64,000 nt of DNA, taken from the NCBI GenBank assembly GCA_963761435.1, contig CAVXHJ010000019.1:26838-90837 (forward strand). Direction: 5' to 3'. Numbering within the stretch: the first letter of the stretch is position 1; each line of letters starts with the position of its first letter. The position numbers and the translations under genes were made by a program. The stretch comes from Roseiarcus sp963761435 (GTDB taxonomy: Bacteria > Pseudomonadota > Alphaproteobacteria > Rhizobiales > Beijerinckiaceae). Positions 8,850 through 18,095 of this stretch are shown here, piece after piece. The notes beneath the pieces are model-generated. The model did no database searches, was not told where the DNA came from, and saw nothing but the letters and a program-made list of their open reading frames with translations.

Positions 8850-10352
8850 CGTGATGGGCGAGGCGATCGGCCGAGTCCTCGGCGATCAGCTGCGCGACAT
8901 GGAGCAGAGGCTCGCTCTGGCTATCTCCAATGTCGAGAAGGTCAAGCTGGAGGCCAGCGCGGTCCTGGCGCGCATGGAGTCCACCTTCTCGACCTACATC
9001 ATGGGCGTGAAGCACACTGAGCTTGAGCCGAGGCTCATCACCGTCGACCGCGAGATCGAGCGCATCCGGATGTTTATCCAGCCCGCGGCCGGCGAGCGTG
9101 GGGGGCTCGGCCCGCAGGGCGAACGCGGTTTCAAGGGCGACCAGGGCGAGCCAGGCCAGACCGGCGCGGTCCAGGCGCCGAGGGCCCGCATAGGCCCGCA
9201 AGGGGTCCAGGGCGAACGCGGTCCGCAAGGCGCGCGGGGCGAGCCGGGTCAGAATGGCGAACCGGGCGAGATCGGTCCGATCGGCCCGCAAGGCATCCAG
9301 GGCGAGCGTGGCCTACAGGGCACGCGCGGCGATCCTGGGCATAACGGTTTCAACGGCGAGCCGGGGCAGATCGGTCCTATGGGGCCGCCCGGCATCCAGG
9401 GCGAGCGCGGCATCCAGGGCGAGCGCGGCGATCCTGGGCATAACGGTTTCAACGGCGAGCCGGGGCAGATCGGTCCGATGGGGCCGCCCGGCATCCAGGG
9501 CGAGCGCGGCATCCAGGGCGAGCGCGGCGATCCTGGGCATGAACGGCCTCAACGGCGAGTCAGGCGAGATCGGCCCCATGGGCCCCCAAGGCGTCCAGGG
9601 CGAGCGTGGGGTCCAGGGCGCGCGCGGGGAGGCAGGGTTAGCCGGGTCTGCCCGGCGAGGTCGGTCCTGGGGGCCCCCAGGGCGTCCAGGGCGAGAAGGG
9701 CGCGCAAGGGGCGCGAGGCGAACCCGGCGAGCGCGGCTACAAGGGCGACCGCGGAGACAAGGGCGAGACCGGCGAGACGGGCGCGACCGGCGCCGAGGGC
9801 CAGACCGGCCTCATGCCCGTCGCCACGGACTACGTGGCCAAGAAGGTCTATTATCGGGCGGACTGCGTCTATTTCATGGGCGGGCTTTACCAGGCCAGGA
9901 AGGATACCGGCGAGCCGCCGCATGATGGTGACGCCTGGCAGCTCCTCGCTGCCCCCGGCCGCGACGGAAGAAGCGCGGTCTCGCGCGGCACCTACGACCG
10001 GCAGATCAACGATTATCGAGAGCTGAACATCGTCATGTCGAATGGCTCGTCCTTCATCGCCAAGCGCGACGATCCCGGCGATTGCCCGGGTGACGGCTGG
10101 CAAGCCCTCGCATTGGTCGGCAAGCGCGGCGAGCAAGGCCAGCCTGGCGCCAAGGGAGCGAAGGGCGACCGGGGCGAGCGGGGCGAGCGTGGAGCGTCAG
10201 GCGTCGACGGCAAGCCGGCGGTGGCGTGGGTTGCTTGGGAAGTTGACAGGGACGCTTACACGGCGACTCCTATCCTCAGTGACCGCAGCCTAGGGCCGCC
10301 ACTTCCACTGAGGCCGTTGTTCGAACAATTCCAGAGCGAGACTGAAGGATGA
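8785..10352 (+). CDS. Collagen-like virion protein between portal and capsid genes (two frameshifts)
   Basis: It starts at ATG 8785 (MTSGKLSAGSTSGSG) with a helical, coiled-coil-like stretch to about residue 100 (VMGEAIGRVLGDQLRDMEQR and following). A long run of Gly-X-Y triplets follows (for example GPQGIQGERG, GDPGHNGFNGEPG). Frame changes near 9540 and 9648 keep the triplets intact. The protein then continues with VATDYVAKKVYYRADCVYFM, a small carbohydrate-binding-like segment (LYQARKDTGEPP), more triplets, and an end at 10352. A triple-helical fibre displayed on the head or neck is the likely role. It occupies the position where HK97-like phages usually carry the capsid protease. Confidence 0.75.
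9328..9525 (+). repeat. Tandem 99-bp repeat in the collagen-like gene
   Basis: Two adjacent 99-bp units, 9328-9426 and 9427-9525, differ at one base (CCTATG versus CCGATG). A diverging third copy begins at 9526. Each unit encodes 11 Gly-X-Y triplets, so copy-number change would keep the frame and alter fibre length. The nearby frame change at about 9540 lies right after the repeat, where misassembly is also likely. Confidence 0.85.
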
Positions 10353-11356
10353 TCCAGGGTCAATTCAGAAAGGCCGGCGGCGAGAGGTCACTCTATCGGG
10401 CTTGCCTCGCCGTTGGCATGCGGGCGCGTGGCCAGGCCCACCCATGGGCCGAGGATCACGTCATCGACATGGTGCTGCGCGCGGCGCAATCGCCAACCAG
10501 CATGGCCGACGCGCCGGACTTGGTCACGGTGATGACCGAGTTTCTCACCAGCCTTCAGCCCCAGAGCGCTGCCGCTTCGCTATTCGCCCTTGCGGTCAAT
10601 CTGAGTTTCGGGCGGGCCGGCGCGATCGCGCTGCCGACCCTAACCGACACCCCGCAAGCCGTGTGGGTGCGCGAAGGCGCGCCGATCCCGGTCGCCATCG
10701 GCCTCTCGTCCGCCGTCTCGCTCGTGCCGTACAAGATGGCGACCATCCTCGCCCTTTCGAATGAAATGATGAATTCATCGTCGGCGGAAGCGGCCATGCG
10801 GGCGATGCTCCTCAGCAACATGGGCCCCGCGCTCGACCTGGCCTTGTTCTCGGCTGCGCCAGGCGTTCCCGGCCTCAACCCGCCGGGGCTCCTCAACGGC
10901 ATTCCGGCGCTAACGCCGCCGGCGACCGGGGCCAATTCGGAGGCCATGATCCAGGACATGCAGGCGCTCGTCACCGCACTCGCCCCTTACGGCGGCAACG
11001 GCAACATCGCCTTCATCGCCTCGGCCAAGCATTGGGTGCGGATGTCGAAGACCGACCTTGGCGCGAAGGGCTATCCGGTCTTCGTCGCCTCCAACCTCAC
11101 CAACGAGCTAATCGCGGTCGCCGCCAGCGCGCTGGTAGTCGCGATCGACCCGCCGACGATCGAGGTTAGCAATCAGGCGGTGTTCCACATGGAGGACGAT
11201 CCCACGCTCGTCCGGCCTATCGTCGACGACGCTGGCGTCCTGGCGGTCCCGGTCCGCTCGTCGTGGCAGACCGACAGCGTTGGCCTCAAGTTTCGCTTGC
11301 CGGTGTCATGGGCGCTTCGGGCGCCGGCCGTGGCTTGGCTAACCCCGACTTGGTGA
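10349..11356 (+). CDS. Major capsid protein (HK97 fold)
   Basis: The protein has 335 residues and an ATGA overlap with the collagen-like gene. It has the HK97-family pattern: an N-terminal helical segment, then FLTSLQPQSAAASLFALAVN, WVREGAPIPVA near residue 110 (strand leading to the E-loop), KMATILALSNEMMN, and a C-terminal P-domain strand with SWQTDSVGLKFRL. It assembles the icosahedral head. The N-terminal region before residue 70 could act as the scaffold delta domain, but no separate protease gene is visible. Confidence 0.85.
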   Translation: MIQGQFRKAGGERSLYRACLAVGMRARGQAHPWAEDHVIDMVLRAAQSPTSMADAPDLVTVMTEFLTSLQPQSAAASLFALAVNLSFGRAGAIALPTLTDTPQAVWVREGAPIPVAIGLSSAVSLVPYKMATILALSNEMMNSSSAEAAMRAMLLSNMGPALDLALFSAAPGVPGLNPPGLLNGIPALTPPATGANSEAMIQDMQALVTALAPYGGNGNIAFIASAKHWVRMSKTDLGAKGYPVFVASNLTNELIAVAASALVVAIDPPTIEVSNQAVFHMEDDPTLVRPIVDDAGVLAVPVRSSWQTDSVGLKFRLPVSWALRAPAVAWLTPTW

Positions 11357-11364
11357 TCCTTTAA

Positions 11365-11985
11365 GTGGCCGACGTTACAGTCAAGGTGCTCGATGAGCCG
11401 ACCGACAAGAGTTTCTTGTCGCTCGAGGAAGCCAAGGTCATGTTGAAATTGCCGGCGACCGGCGGCAATCCGGCGGACGATGCGCTGCTTGAACTCCAGA
11501 TCGCACAAGCGTCAGCCGTTATCATGCGTCTCTGCAACCGTCAGTTTGCTAAAACCAGGGTCCAGGAAACCTGGCGCGGCCTTAGGCATCCGACAATCTA
11601 TCTTCGCCAATGGCCGGTCGCGGATGACGACCTCGAGGAGATCAACGGCGCGCCGGCCATGATATTCGAACTGGAAAACTATTCCGGCAAGCTGCGGGTC
11701 GAGCACATGGCCGACCCGATCAGCATCGTCTATTCGGGCGGTTACGAACTGCCGGACGATGCGCCGGACGATCTGAAACACGCATGCTTATTGCTGGTGC
11801 GCCAATCGCGCACCGAGGCGACGCGCGAGTCGGTCGAAGGGATAAGAATGCTGGCGCACAAGGAAAGCCGGGTCATGTTTTTCGACCCTAACGCGGCGAC
11901 GGCCAAGGCGGCAGGCGGCCCGGCAAGCGGACTTCCACTCGGCGTCGATGACCTATTGAGCCGCTACATTCGCGACTGGGTTTAG
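11365..11985 (+). CDS. Head-tail connector, gp6-like
   Basis: The protein has 206 residues from GTG 11365. SFLSLEEAKVMLKL followed by DDALLELQIAQASAVI is the typical start of the gp6 (DNA-packaging/connector) family. YSGGYELPDDAPDDLKHACLLLVR near residues 130-153 is the conserved C-terminal helix. It forms the ring below the portal. It directly follows the capsid gene, as in HK97-like head modules. Confidence 0.85.
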   Translation: MADVTVKVLDEPTDKSFLSLEEAKVMLKLPATGGNPADDALLELQIAQASAVIMRLCNRQFAKTRVQETWRGLRHPTIYLRQWPVADDDLEEINGAPAMIFELENYSGKLRVEHMADPISIVYSGGYELPDDAPDDLKHACLLLVRQSRTEATRESVEGIRMLAHKESRVMFFDPNAATAKAAGGPASGLPLGVDDLLSRYIRDWV

Positions 11986-11987
11986 CT

Positions 11988-12359
11988 ACGGAAATCAAAG
12001 CCGACTTCGACCCCGGCGCGATCGAGCGCCACCTCGATAAGATCGAACGCCAGATGGAGGAGCTTCGCGCCGAGCTTCCGGTCGCCTTCGCCGATTGGCA
12101 GTCCGACGACATGCGCCGCAAGAAGCCGCGAACGAAGACGATCGACGTAGAGCGGCCGACAGCGAATTTCACCCGCGCCTCGACCTTCATCATGCCGACG
12201 TCGCGCTACCGAGTGAAGAAGCGTCGCCGCATCATCCGCCGACTCAAAAAGGCCGGCCAGCACGAGCGCATTGTCCAGAGCAACCGGCCGATCCTCCGCG
12301 CCGATCTCATCCGTCAATTCAAAGAGCGCTTCGTCGCGTTGCTCGACAACGCTTTCTGA
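11988..12359 (+). CDS. gp10-like head-tail joining protein, possible ACG start
   Basis: The frame clearly codes from about 11988 (EIKADFDPGAIERHLDKIER) to TGA 12357-12359. No ATG, GTG or TTG precedes this segment after the previous stop; the nearest ATG is at 12054. An ACG at 11988 right after the connector stop is the most economical start, giving about 123 residues. Basic helices (RYRVKKRRRIIRRLKK) and gene order suggest an HK97 gp10-like neck protein. The family call is tentative. Confidence 0.55.
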   Translation, partial: TEIKADFDPGAIERHLDKIERQMEELRAELPVAFADWQSDDMRRKKPRTKTIDVERPTANFTRASTFIMPTSRYRVKKRRRIIRRLKKAGQHERIVQSNRPILRADLIRQFKERFVALLDNAF

Positions 12360-12371
12360 CAGGAGGCGGCC

Positions 12372-12761
12372 ATAGGCCTCGACTTTTCGATCCTGACCAA
12401 GCAGCCCCAGATCGACATGTTTGCGCGGCCAATCAATGTCACTCCGATTGGCGGGGCGACTTATGCCAGCCGCGGCATCTGGCATCGCGACAACAATGAT
12501 TTCCTCGCCGAGGACAACTCGCTCGTCACTGACCACAAGGTGTCGATCGACGTCCTCGACTCCGAGTTCGCGGTCGTGCCGCGCCAGGGCGACATCATCG
12601 ATATCCCTGCCGACGGGACCGTACCGGCGGAAGGGACCTTCACCGTCTTAAGCGCTCATGGCGACGGCGGCGGCATGACCAATCTCGTCCTCGAAGAGTA
12701 CATCACGACCGTAGTCGGGCCGTCGCCGCCGTCGCCGCCAAGGCAACGTGGCCGCCTGTGA
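12372..12761 (+). CDS. Putative head-tail joining protein with possible ATA start
   Basis: An AGGAGG ribosome-binding site at 12361-12366 lies five bases before ATA at 12372, which opens a frame GLDFSILTKQPQIDMFARPI. The only conventional start, ATG 12417, would remove 15 residues and has no such site. The 129-residue product contains SIDVLDSEFAVVPRQGD and PAEGTFTVLSAHGDGGG, resembling small beta-barrel neck proteins (lambda gpFII-like). The role is inferred mainly from position. Confidence 0.5.
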   Translation: MGLDFSILTKQPQIDMFARPINVTPIGGATYASRGIWHRDNNDFLAEDNSLVTDHKVSIDVLDSEFAVVPRQGDIIDIPADGTVPAEGTFTVLSAHGDGGGMTNLVLEEYITTVVGPSPPSPPRQRGRL

Positions 12762-13442
12762 TTGTCGCCGAAGACGAAGATCCGGCGCGAGGCAGTTTTT
12801 CCGAAGCCATCCGCAACCGGATGCTGGCGGAAGCGATCAGCCTACCGTTCTTCGCTCAGCTTCATGCCTCGCGTCACCAGGGCGTTGCCGATCGTCCCCG
12901 CCGACCTGCCAATCCTCGGCTGCTATCTCGGCGAGGAAACGATGATCCCTGACGGCGACCTGAACGCCGGCGCGCTCAAGTTCATCACGACCGTCCGTCT
13001 CGGCTGGTCGATCATGGTCGCCGAAAGCGACAAGGAAAAAGCAGAGCATCAACTCGAGGGCGCTTACGTCGCCCTGATCTACGGCGTCTTCTGCAATCCG
13101 GGTCTCACCAGCATGCTCGACACGACCGACTACGCGACCGGCGCAAGCACTGTCTACAACGCGCGCTTCGAAGGCGTGCAGCGCCAATCGGCGCGCACGG
13201 TCTGGGGCGCGTTCCTTCTCGATAACGAAACCCCCGTCGCCGAGAAGCAATACGAAATGACGCTCCAATACCGGCGCACGTTCAGCCCCGGCCCGTTCGA
13301 TGACCTGGAGGAAATCGATGTCACGACGTCTTTCCCCGTCTACCGGACACCGGAGGAGCGCGAGCGCATCCAGCAAATCCGACAGCAGCTTCTCTTTGTC
13401 ACCCAGCCGCCAGCTCCAAGAAAGGACCGCCCCAATGGTTGA
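12758..13442 (+). CDS. Tail completion/terminator-like protein (one frameshift)
   Basis: It starts at GTG 12758 (MIVAEDEDPARGSFSEAIRN). Near 12855 the frame changes and continues as RVTRALPIVPADLPILGCYL to the stop at 13440-13442. A strand pattern (TTVRLGWSIMVAESDKEKAE) and a C-terminal basic helix are visible. Its place before a DUF2635-like gene and the sheath suits a tail terminator such as Mu gp37. No firm family motif was recognised. Confidence 0.5.
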
Positions 13443-13909
13443 AGTTTCGCTATGCAACCGGTCCTCCACGAGCACGCCACTCGGACACCGCCGCCCGCGC
13501 CGTCGTTCGAGATCGAAGAGCGAGCGAGCTTTGGAGCGTATCCGCGTGGCGACGGCGATCACAAAACGGTTCGGGTCGAGCCGCGCGATGCCAGCATTGC
13601 GCGAGATCCTGAAGCATCCGAACGCGCGCCCGCTTTCCCAAAGGCGGCGGTTCGGCCGAATGGCCCGATCGACCAGTTTACCACGCAGACGCCTCAAGGA
13701 CGGCGACATCCGGCTGGCCTCCGACCAACGCAAGCGCGCACTTAAGCTCGAATCGGCGCCGGCGCGCAGGCTGAATGAACCCGCCCGGCGGAATCCTCCA
13801 GATCGACATCATACAGCGACGACAGCCGGCGGCGACCTGTCCCGGCAATGCATTCCGCGACCATCCAACGGCACTCCACCAAACGGCAGCGCAAGGAGGA
13901 CTCTCAGCC
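13435..13909 (+). CDS. Damaged region with a DUF2635-like (Mu gp38-like) gene
   Basis: ATG 13435 overlaps the previous stop and opens a gene that cannot be followed in one frame. Pieces with credible coding are HKTVRVEPRDASIARDPE, FPKGGGSAEWPDRPVYHA and RRLKDGDIRLA, in three frames. The RRL-x-DGDI motif ends DUF2635 proteins, which sit just before the sheath gene in Mu-like phages. A second small frame from ATG 13775 runs into the sheath start. The exact gene ends cannot be set. Confidence 0.35.
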
Positions 13910-15850
13910 ATGCCTATCGCCTTCTAGCAACATCCCGGCCAATTGGCAAGTCCCTTTGTATTGGGTCGAGCTCGACAATTCAGCATGGCTGGCCTCGGCC
14001 GACCCAATCTGCCCGCCCTTCTGACCGGCACGATGCTTTCTGACCGGCGACGCCACCCCCGGCGTTCCGGTCCCCATCGCCACCCAGGCGCAGGCCGACG
14101 CGCGCTTCGGCATCGGCTCGGAAGTGAGCCGCATGTTCAAGGCGTTTTTCGCCAACGGCTTCGCCAACCAGGTCCGTGGCATGGGCGTCCTGGCCCACGC
14201 CTGCGGCGCAACCGGCGACCGGGAGCCATGACGATCGCCGCGCCGCCGACCGACTTCGGGAACGCTCCATCTCTACATCGGCGCTGACCATGTCCCGGTG
14301 AACGTCTCCGAAACCGACACCGAGGAGGAGATCGCCAACGCGATCGCCGACGCGATCAACGATAGCGAGTGGCTTCCGGTGACGGCCTTCGCCGGCACGG
14401 CGTGCCGCTCGCGCCGAGCAACACCACCGCCGCCGGCCATGTCCGGCGGAACCGTGGTCGGCGATCGAACATCGGCGTCGACCAACGGCGTCTGGGACGG
14501 CAACCCGCCGCCGGCCTTACACCTATGCCTGGAACAGCGACGGGACGGCGATCGCCGGCGAGACGACGCAACAGCTACACGCTCGTCGCCGCCGATGACG
14601 GGGCGACGATCTCGGCGACGGTCACGGCGACCAATAGCGAGGGAACGGCGTCGGAAGACTCGAACCCGATCGGTCCGATCACGCCTACCGCGCTCGCCGC
14701 GCCGCTCAACGTCACTCCGCCGGTCGTAACCCGAGACGGCCCGCGTCCGTTACCGTCGGCCGTGGCAGCCAACCGCAGTCGGCCGCACCCGCGCGCTGGC
14801 GCCGGCCGATATCGCGCCTGACCTGCAAGTGGGCCGGCGTCAACGGCAACGACATCCGCATCTCGCTCAACTACTACGGCGACGTCGGCGGCGAAATCCT
14901 TCCGCCGGGCATCGATATCACCGTCACCGCGCAGATGACCGGCGGAACCGGCGTGCCCGACTTCACCGACGCCATCGCTGGCCTCGGCGAGTCGGTCTAC
15001 GAGTTCGTCGCCATGCCCTACACCGACGCCACATCGCTCAATGCCTGGGAAGCTCGAATACGGCTTCAGCGACTCGGGCCGCTGGGGATGGATGCGCCAG
15101 CTCTACGGGCACATCTTCTCGGCCAAGCGCGGCACCTACGCCTCGCTCATCGCGTTCGGCTCGACGCGCAACGGCGCTCAGACTTCGGTCATGGGCTTCG
15201 AAACCGCATCGCCCTCGCCGTGCTACGAATGGGCGGCGGCCTACTGCTCCAAAGCCCAGCGCGCCTTGATCAACGATCCGGCGAGGCCGCTTCAGACCTT
15301 GACGCTCGAAGGCATCCTTCTCGCCCAGCCGAGCGATCGGTTCATCATGTCGGAGATCAATCTGCTGGCGGCCTACGGGATCGCCACGCAGATGGCGAGC
15401 GCCGACAACGTCCAGCCGATGATATCGCGAGAAACCACCAGTCTACGGTTGAATCTGTACGGCTTCGAGGACGACGCCTACGAACTGGTGACAACGCTCT
15501 CGACCTTGGCGGCGCTCCTGCGCGGTCAGCGCCAGGTCATCACCACCAAATATGCGCGGTGCAAGCTCGCCAACGACGGGACGAGGTTCGGCCCCGGCCA
15601 GCGGGTGGCCACGCCGGGCATCATCAAGGCCGAGCTGGTCAGCAACTATCGCGTCGACATGTTCAATGGGCTTGTCGAGGACATCCGCAACTTCAAAAAC
15701 CACCTGATCGTCGAACGCGACCCGAATAACCCTAACCGAATGTCTGTGCTATACCCGCCGGATCTTATCAATCAACTTCGAATTTTTGCGGTTTTGGCTC
15801 AATTCAGGCTTCAGTACGATCGCGGACTCGACGTCCAGATCGCGGCTTAA
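13910..15850 (+). CDS. Contractile tail sheath protein with inserted Ig-like domain (several frameshifts)
   Basis: An AGGAGG-like site precedes ATG 13910. The start MPIAF, then NIPANWQVPLYWVELDNS and MAGLGRPNLPALLTGT, then ATQAQADARFGIGSEVSRMF, is typical of Mu gpL-type sheath proteins. The C-terminal half is clean: RWGWMRQLYGHIFSAKRG, VITTKYARCKLANDG, FRLQYDRGLDVQIAA. Between about 14430 and 14720 one Ig-like domain interrupts the sheath fold (GDTLTSTNGVWDGNPPP after frame correction, then VTATNSEGTASEDSN). At least six frame changes lie between 13920 and 15050. It polymerises around the tube and contracts on infection. Confidence 0.8.
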
Positions 15851-16179
15851 CCAGCTTCCAGTGCGTGGAGCATCGATAAGGCGACTTTCCGCTTTTGGGG
15901 CGGAAGTCGTCTGAAGATCGCCGCCGCTGCGTTGCCGGCGTCGGTTTTGAGGTCTGCTCGGCCAAGCAAGGCGTCGGTCGTCACGCCAAAGAACTCTGCG
16001 AGCTTGACGAGCTGCTCAAGGGCAGGGCGGTTCCTGTCAAGCTCATAGAGGGCGATTGACGCCGGAGCGAGGCCCACTATGGCGGCGAGCTTGGCTTGGG
16101 ATAAATGATGTTGATTGCGGAGGGCCGCCAGCCGCTTGCCGAGGCCGGCAAAGTCAGCTGTTCGTTGAGGACGCGCCAC
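15847..16179 (-). CDS. XRE-family HTH regulator inside the tail module
   Basis: The protein has 110 residues. GTG 16179 is preceded by GGAGG at 16189-16193. The HTH is LGKRLAALRNQHHLSQAKLA followed by VGLAPASIALYELDRNRPAL; the C-terminal half (VTTDALLGRADL) is repressor-like. The gene runs against the sheath gene and overlaps its last 4 bases. It is the last gene of a minus-strand group read from the promoter at 17262-17290. It could control lysogeny or local genes; a second repressor lies at 57430-57726. Confidence 0.75.
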   Translation of the reverse strand: MARPQRTADFAGLGKRLAALRNQHHLSQAKLAAIVGLAPASIALYELDRNRPALEQLVKLAEFFGVTTDALLGRADLKTDAGNAAAAIFRRLPPQKRKVALSMLHALEAG

Positions 16180-16433
16180 GCCAGTCTTCCTCCGTGATCG
16201 ACGACATGGGCGCGAGGCCGGTGCGCAGCCTTGAACAGCATCCAATCGCCCGGCCCCATCTGCCGGACGCCCGCCTCCCAATCGCGCCACGCCTGAGCGC
16301 GACGATAGACGGCGGCGGCCGCCTCGGCCTCGGTCAGGCCAAGCTGGGCGCGAGCGTCGACGATCATGGCCGGAGTCGGATTGGCCCAAGGGTTATCGGC
16401 GCGGGTCCGCCGGCTACGGTTCTCATGGCCCAT
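16077..16433 (-). CDS. Small HTH-like protein, C-terminus uncertain
   Basis: The start at 16433 gives MGHENRSRRTRADNPW, then LGLTEAEAAAAVYRRAQAW and RDWEAGVRQMGPGDWMLFK, which resembles short HTH proteins of phages and plasmids. The same frame stays open to 16077 but overlaps the downstream regulator by about 100 bases and loses a plausible composition after residue 80. A frameshift giving an end near 16130 is possible. Confidence 0.45.
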   Translation of the reverse strand: MGHENRSRRTRADNPWANPTPAMIVDARAQLGLTEAEAAAAVYRRAQAWRDWEAGVRQMGPGDWMLFKAAHRPRAHVVDHGGRLAWRVLNEQLTLPASASGWRPSAINIIYPKPSSPP

Positions 16434-16436
16434 AGG

Positions 16437-16910
16437 CTAGCTCCTCACCAAGTGGCCATGCTGCCAATCGAAGACCGTCCCCTCAGCGGGACACGGATCG
16501 TCAGGCGCGGCGAGCATCTTGCGCCACTCGTCCTCGGTAACGCCGAGCGCAACCGCGGGCTGCCAAACAGCCAGCGTCTCGAAATGCGAGGCAGGAACGA
16601 AAGCCTCGATATCGTGGATCGACTCGATGGGAATGGGACGGTCGACGCAATCGACACTCACGAGGTCCACGCGGCAAGGAATCGAAGGATCGATGGCCGC
16701 AGGCGCGACGCCGTAAAAGTCGATCGAGGCCCTGATCTCGACCAGCCCGACCTCAGGGTCATGGCCGCGCACGCGGATGAGATGCGGGTAAGGCAGGGCC
16801 GGATAACGCGAAGGAAGAAGCTCCAGCTTGGTCAGGAGATCAATGCTGCTCCCACGGCCGACAGCAAGGTCCAGACCGGTGGGCGGGTAATAACGAATGG
16901 TCAGCTTCAA
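16437..16910 (-). CDS. Hypothetical protein
   Basis: The protein has 157 residues (MKLTIRYYPPTGLDLAVGRG) with a beta-rich first half and VTEDEWRKMLAAPDDPCPAE near the end. There is no recognised family. It lies in the minus-strand cassette between the 16967 gene and the HTH genes and was probably acquired with them. Confidence 0.55.
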   Translation of the reverse strand: MKLTIRYYPPTGLDLAVGRGSSIDLLTKLELLPSRYPALPYPHLIRVRGHDPEVGLVEIRASIDFYGVAPAAIDPSIPCRVDLVSVDCVDRPIPIESIHDIEAFVPASHFETLAVWQPAVALGVTEDEWRKMLAAPDDPCPAEGTVFDWQHGHLVRS

Positions 16911-16932
16911 GGTCGGTTCCCTTCAAAGTTTT

Positions 16933-16955
16933 GGCCGGAGCTTAAAGCTCCGGCC
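16933..16955. terminator. Perfect 11-bp inverted repeat between cassette genes
   Basis: GGCCGGAGCTT and AAGCTCCGGCC flank one base. It lies 11 bases past the stop of the 16967-17212 gene and upstream of the 16910 start. No clear U-run follows on the minus strand, so it may be an attenuating or processing hairpin rather than a strong terminator. Confidence 0.5.
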
Positions 16956-16966
16956 TGTTGCAGTTG

Positions 16967-17212
16967 CTAGCGGTTCCAATAAGTGAGCGACTCACCCGAC
17001 TGGCGCAGATACCGCATGGTATCCTTGCCTTTCTTCCAAACGAGCTTGTCATCGTCCCGGCGACCGGGCGTCTTGGGAATGCCGAGCACCTTGATCGGCC
17101 GTCCGTCGAGGACTCCCTCCAACTGGTCGTGGTTCTTGCCGCTGATGAGTTTCGCCTGCGTCAAGCCCTGCGACTCGACGCCAGCAAAGATCGCGCGGGT
17201 CATCTTGTTCAC
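16967..17212 (-). CDS. Hypothetical small protein, leader-hairpin cassette A
   Basis: GTG 17212 is chosen because GGAG at 17218-17222 sits at normal distance. The 81-residue product (VNKMTRAIFAGVESQGLTQA) includes KNHDQLEGVLDGRPIKVLGI and ends in YLRQSGESLTYWNR. The family is unknown. It is the first gene after the promoter and RNA hairpin at 17236-17290. Confidence 0.55.
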   Translation of the reverse strand: MNKMTRAIFAGVESQGLTQAKLISGKNHDQLEGVLDGRPIKVLGIPKTPGRRDDDKLVWKKGKDTMRYLRQSGESLTYWNR

Positions 17213-17235
17213 CGTGTTCTCCAAACCCCTGAAAG

Positions 17236-17251
17236 CCGGCGAGGCGCCCGG
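17236..17251 (-). promoter_or_regulatory. Leader hairpin A upstream of the ribosome-binding site
   Basis: On the minus strand it reads ACCGG-GCGCCTCG-CCGG, then a spacer and CAGGGGTTTGGAG. The same element, with paired base changes, occurs at 18358-18373 and 18768-18783, always just before the Shine-Dalgarno of the first cassette gene. Confidence 0.6.
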
Positions 17252-17261
17252 TAACAAGCTT

Positions 17262-17290
17262 TATATAGGACAGATGCTTAGTTTTAGCAA
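17262..17290 (-). promoter_or_regulatory. Sigma70-like promoter for the repressor cassette
   Basis: On the minus strand, TTGCTA (17285-17290), a 17-base spacer and TATATA (17262-17267) form a good housekeeping-type promoter. It would transcribe hairpin A, the 16967 gene, the 16437 gene and the two HTH genes. Confidence 0.6.
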
Positions 17291-17318
17291 GCGCAATCGG
17301 ACGGCGGGCGCCGATTGT

Positions 17319-18095
17319 CTAGGCCGCCGCCGCAGCCTTCGCGGCGCGGTGCTTGGCCCAACGGTTGCGAGCGGCCTCCGCGCTCCTAGCCCGCATCTCA
17401 GGAGAACGAACCAGCCCGCGATTGGCCTTGCTGATCTTAGCGCGATACTCGAGAGATCTCATCTGATTGCGACCAGCCTCCGCCATCTTGGCCCGCGTCT
17501 CAGGAGAAACAGTCCGCTTGCGGGCAGCCTCTGCGAGCTTAGCCCGCGTCTCAGGAGAATGGATCCGCCCGCGAGCGGTCTCCGCGATCTTGGCGCACCA
17601 CTCGGGAGACCTGATCTGATTGCGACTCGCCTTGCTGATCTTGGCGCGCGTCTCGGGAGACTGATTGCGGTGCGACTCCGAAAGCTTAGCGCGCATCTCG
17701 GCGGAAAAAACCCGCCTGCGACCGATCTCCGCGAGCTTGGCCCGCGTCTCAGGAGAAACGACCCTATTCGGGTTGGCGTCACCGCCATCGGTCCTATTAG
17801 TAAGCGGCCCCTTGCCAAGGTCGGCTCGGCCAACCGCCGCGATCCACGCGATCTCGTAGGTGCAAGCCTGAGCATAGGTGAGACCGGTAGCAATCTTGAC
17901 CGTGGGAATATCGGTCCAGCCGTTCGCCCACATCTTGCGGATGATCGCGACCTTGTGCGGATTGACAAGCCTCCGCGTGCCGCGCGCCTGGGCCTCATGC
18001 GCGACCCAACGGTCGCGAGTGGAACCGATCCCGACATAGAAGGGCTCAAAGGTCTCGCGAAACTTGACGTAAAGATACCAGTCCGAGCGCATCAC
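17319..18095 (-). CDS. GIY-YIG homing endonuclease with NUMOD3 repeats
   Basis: The protein has 258 residues. The GIY-YIG nuclease core is at the N-terminus: WYLYVKFRETFEPFYVGIGS, then RDRWVAHEAQA. From about residue 110 come at least seven repeats of the form SPETRAKLAEAARKR, the NUMOD3 DNA-binding module, which wraps along the target DNA. It shares ATGA with the upstream 18092 gene. It is a mobile element that probably brought or followed the neighbouring cassette genes. Confidence 0.85.
   Translation of the reverse strand: MMRSDWYLYVKFRETFEPFYVGIGSTRDRWVAHEAQARGTRRLVNPHKVAIIRKMWANGWTDIPTVKIATGLTYAQACTYEIAWIAAVGRADLGKGPLTNRTDGGDANPNRVVSPETRAKLAEIGRRRVFSAEMRAKLSESHRNQSPETRAKISKASRNQIRSPEWCAKIAETARGRIHSPETRAKLAEAARKRTVSPETRAKMAEAGRNQMRSLEYRAKISKANRGLVRSPEMRARSAEAARNRWAKHRAAKAAAAA

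Noticed and set aside
8994..9579. Antisense proline-rich frames opposite collagen-like genes
   Set aside because: They are the complement of Gly-X-Y codons; the same effect appears at 30996-31379 and 33787-34680.
13300..14043. Single 247-residue Arg/Ser-rich protein
   Set aside because: Composition indicates an out-of-frame reading through the tail terminator, DUF2635-like and sheath starts.
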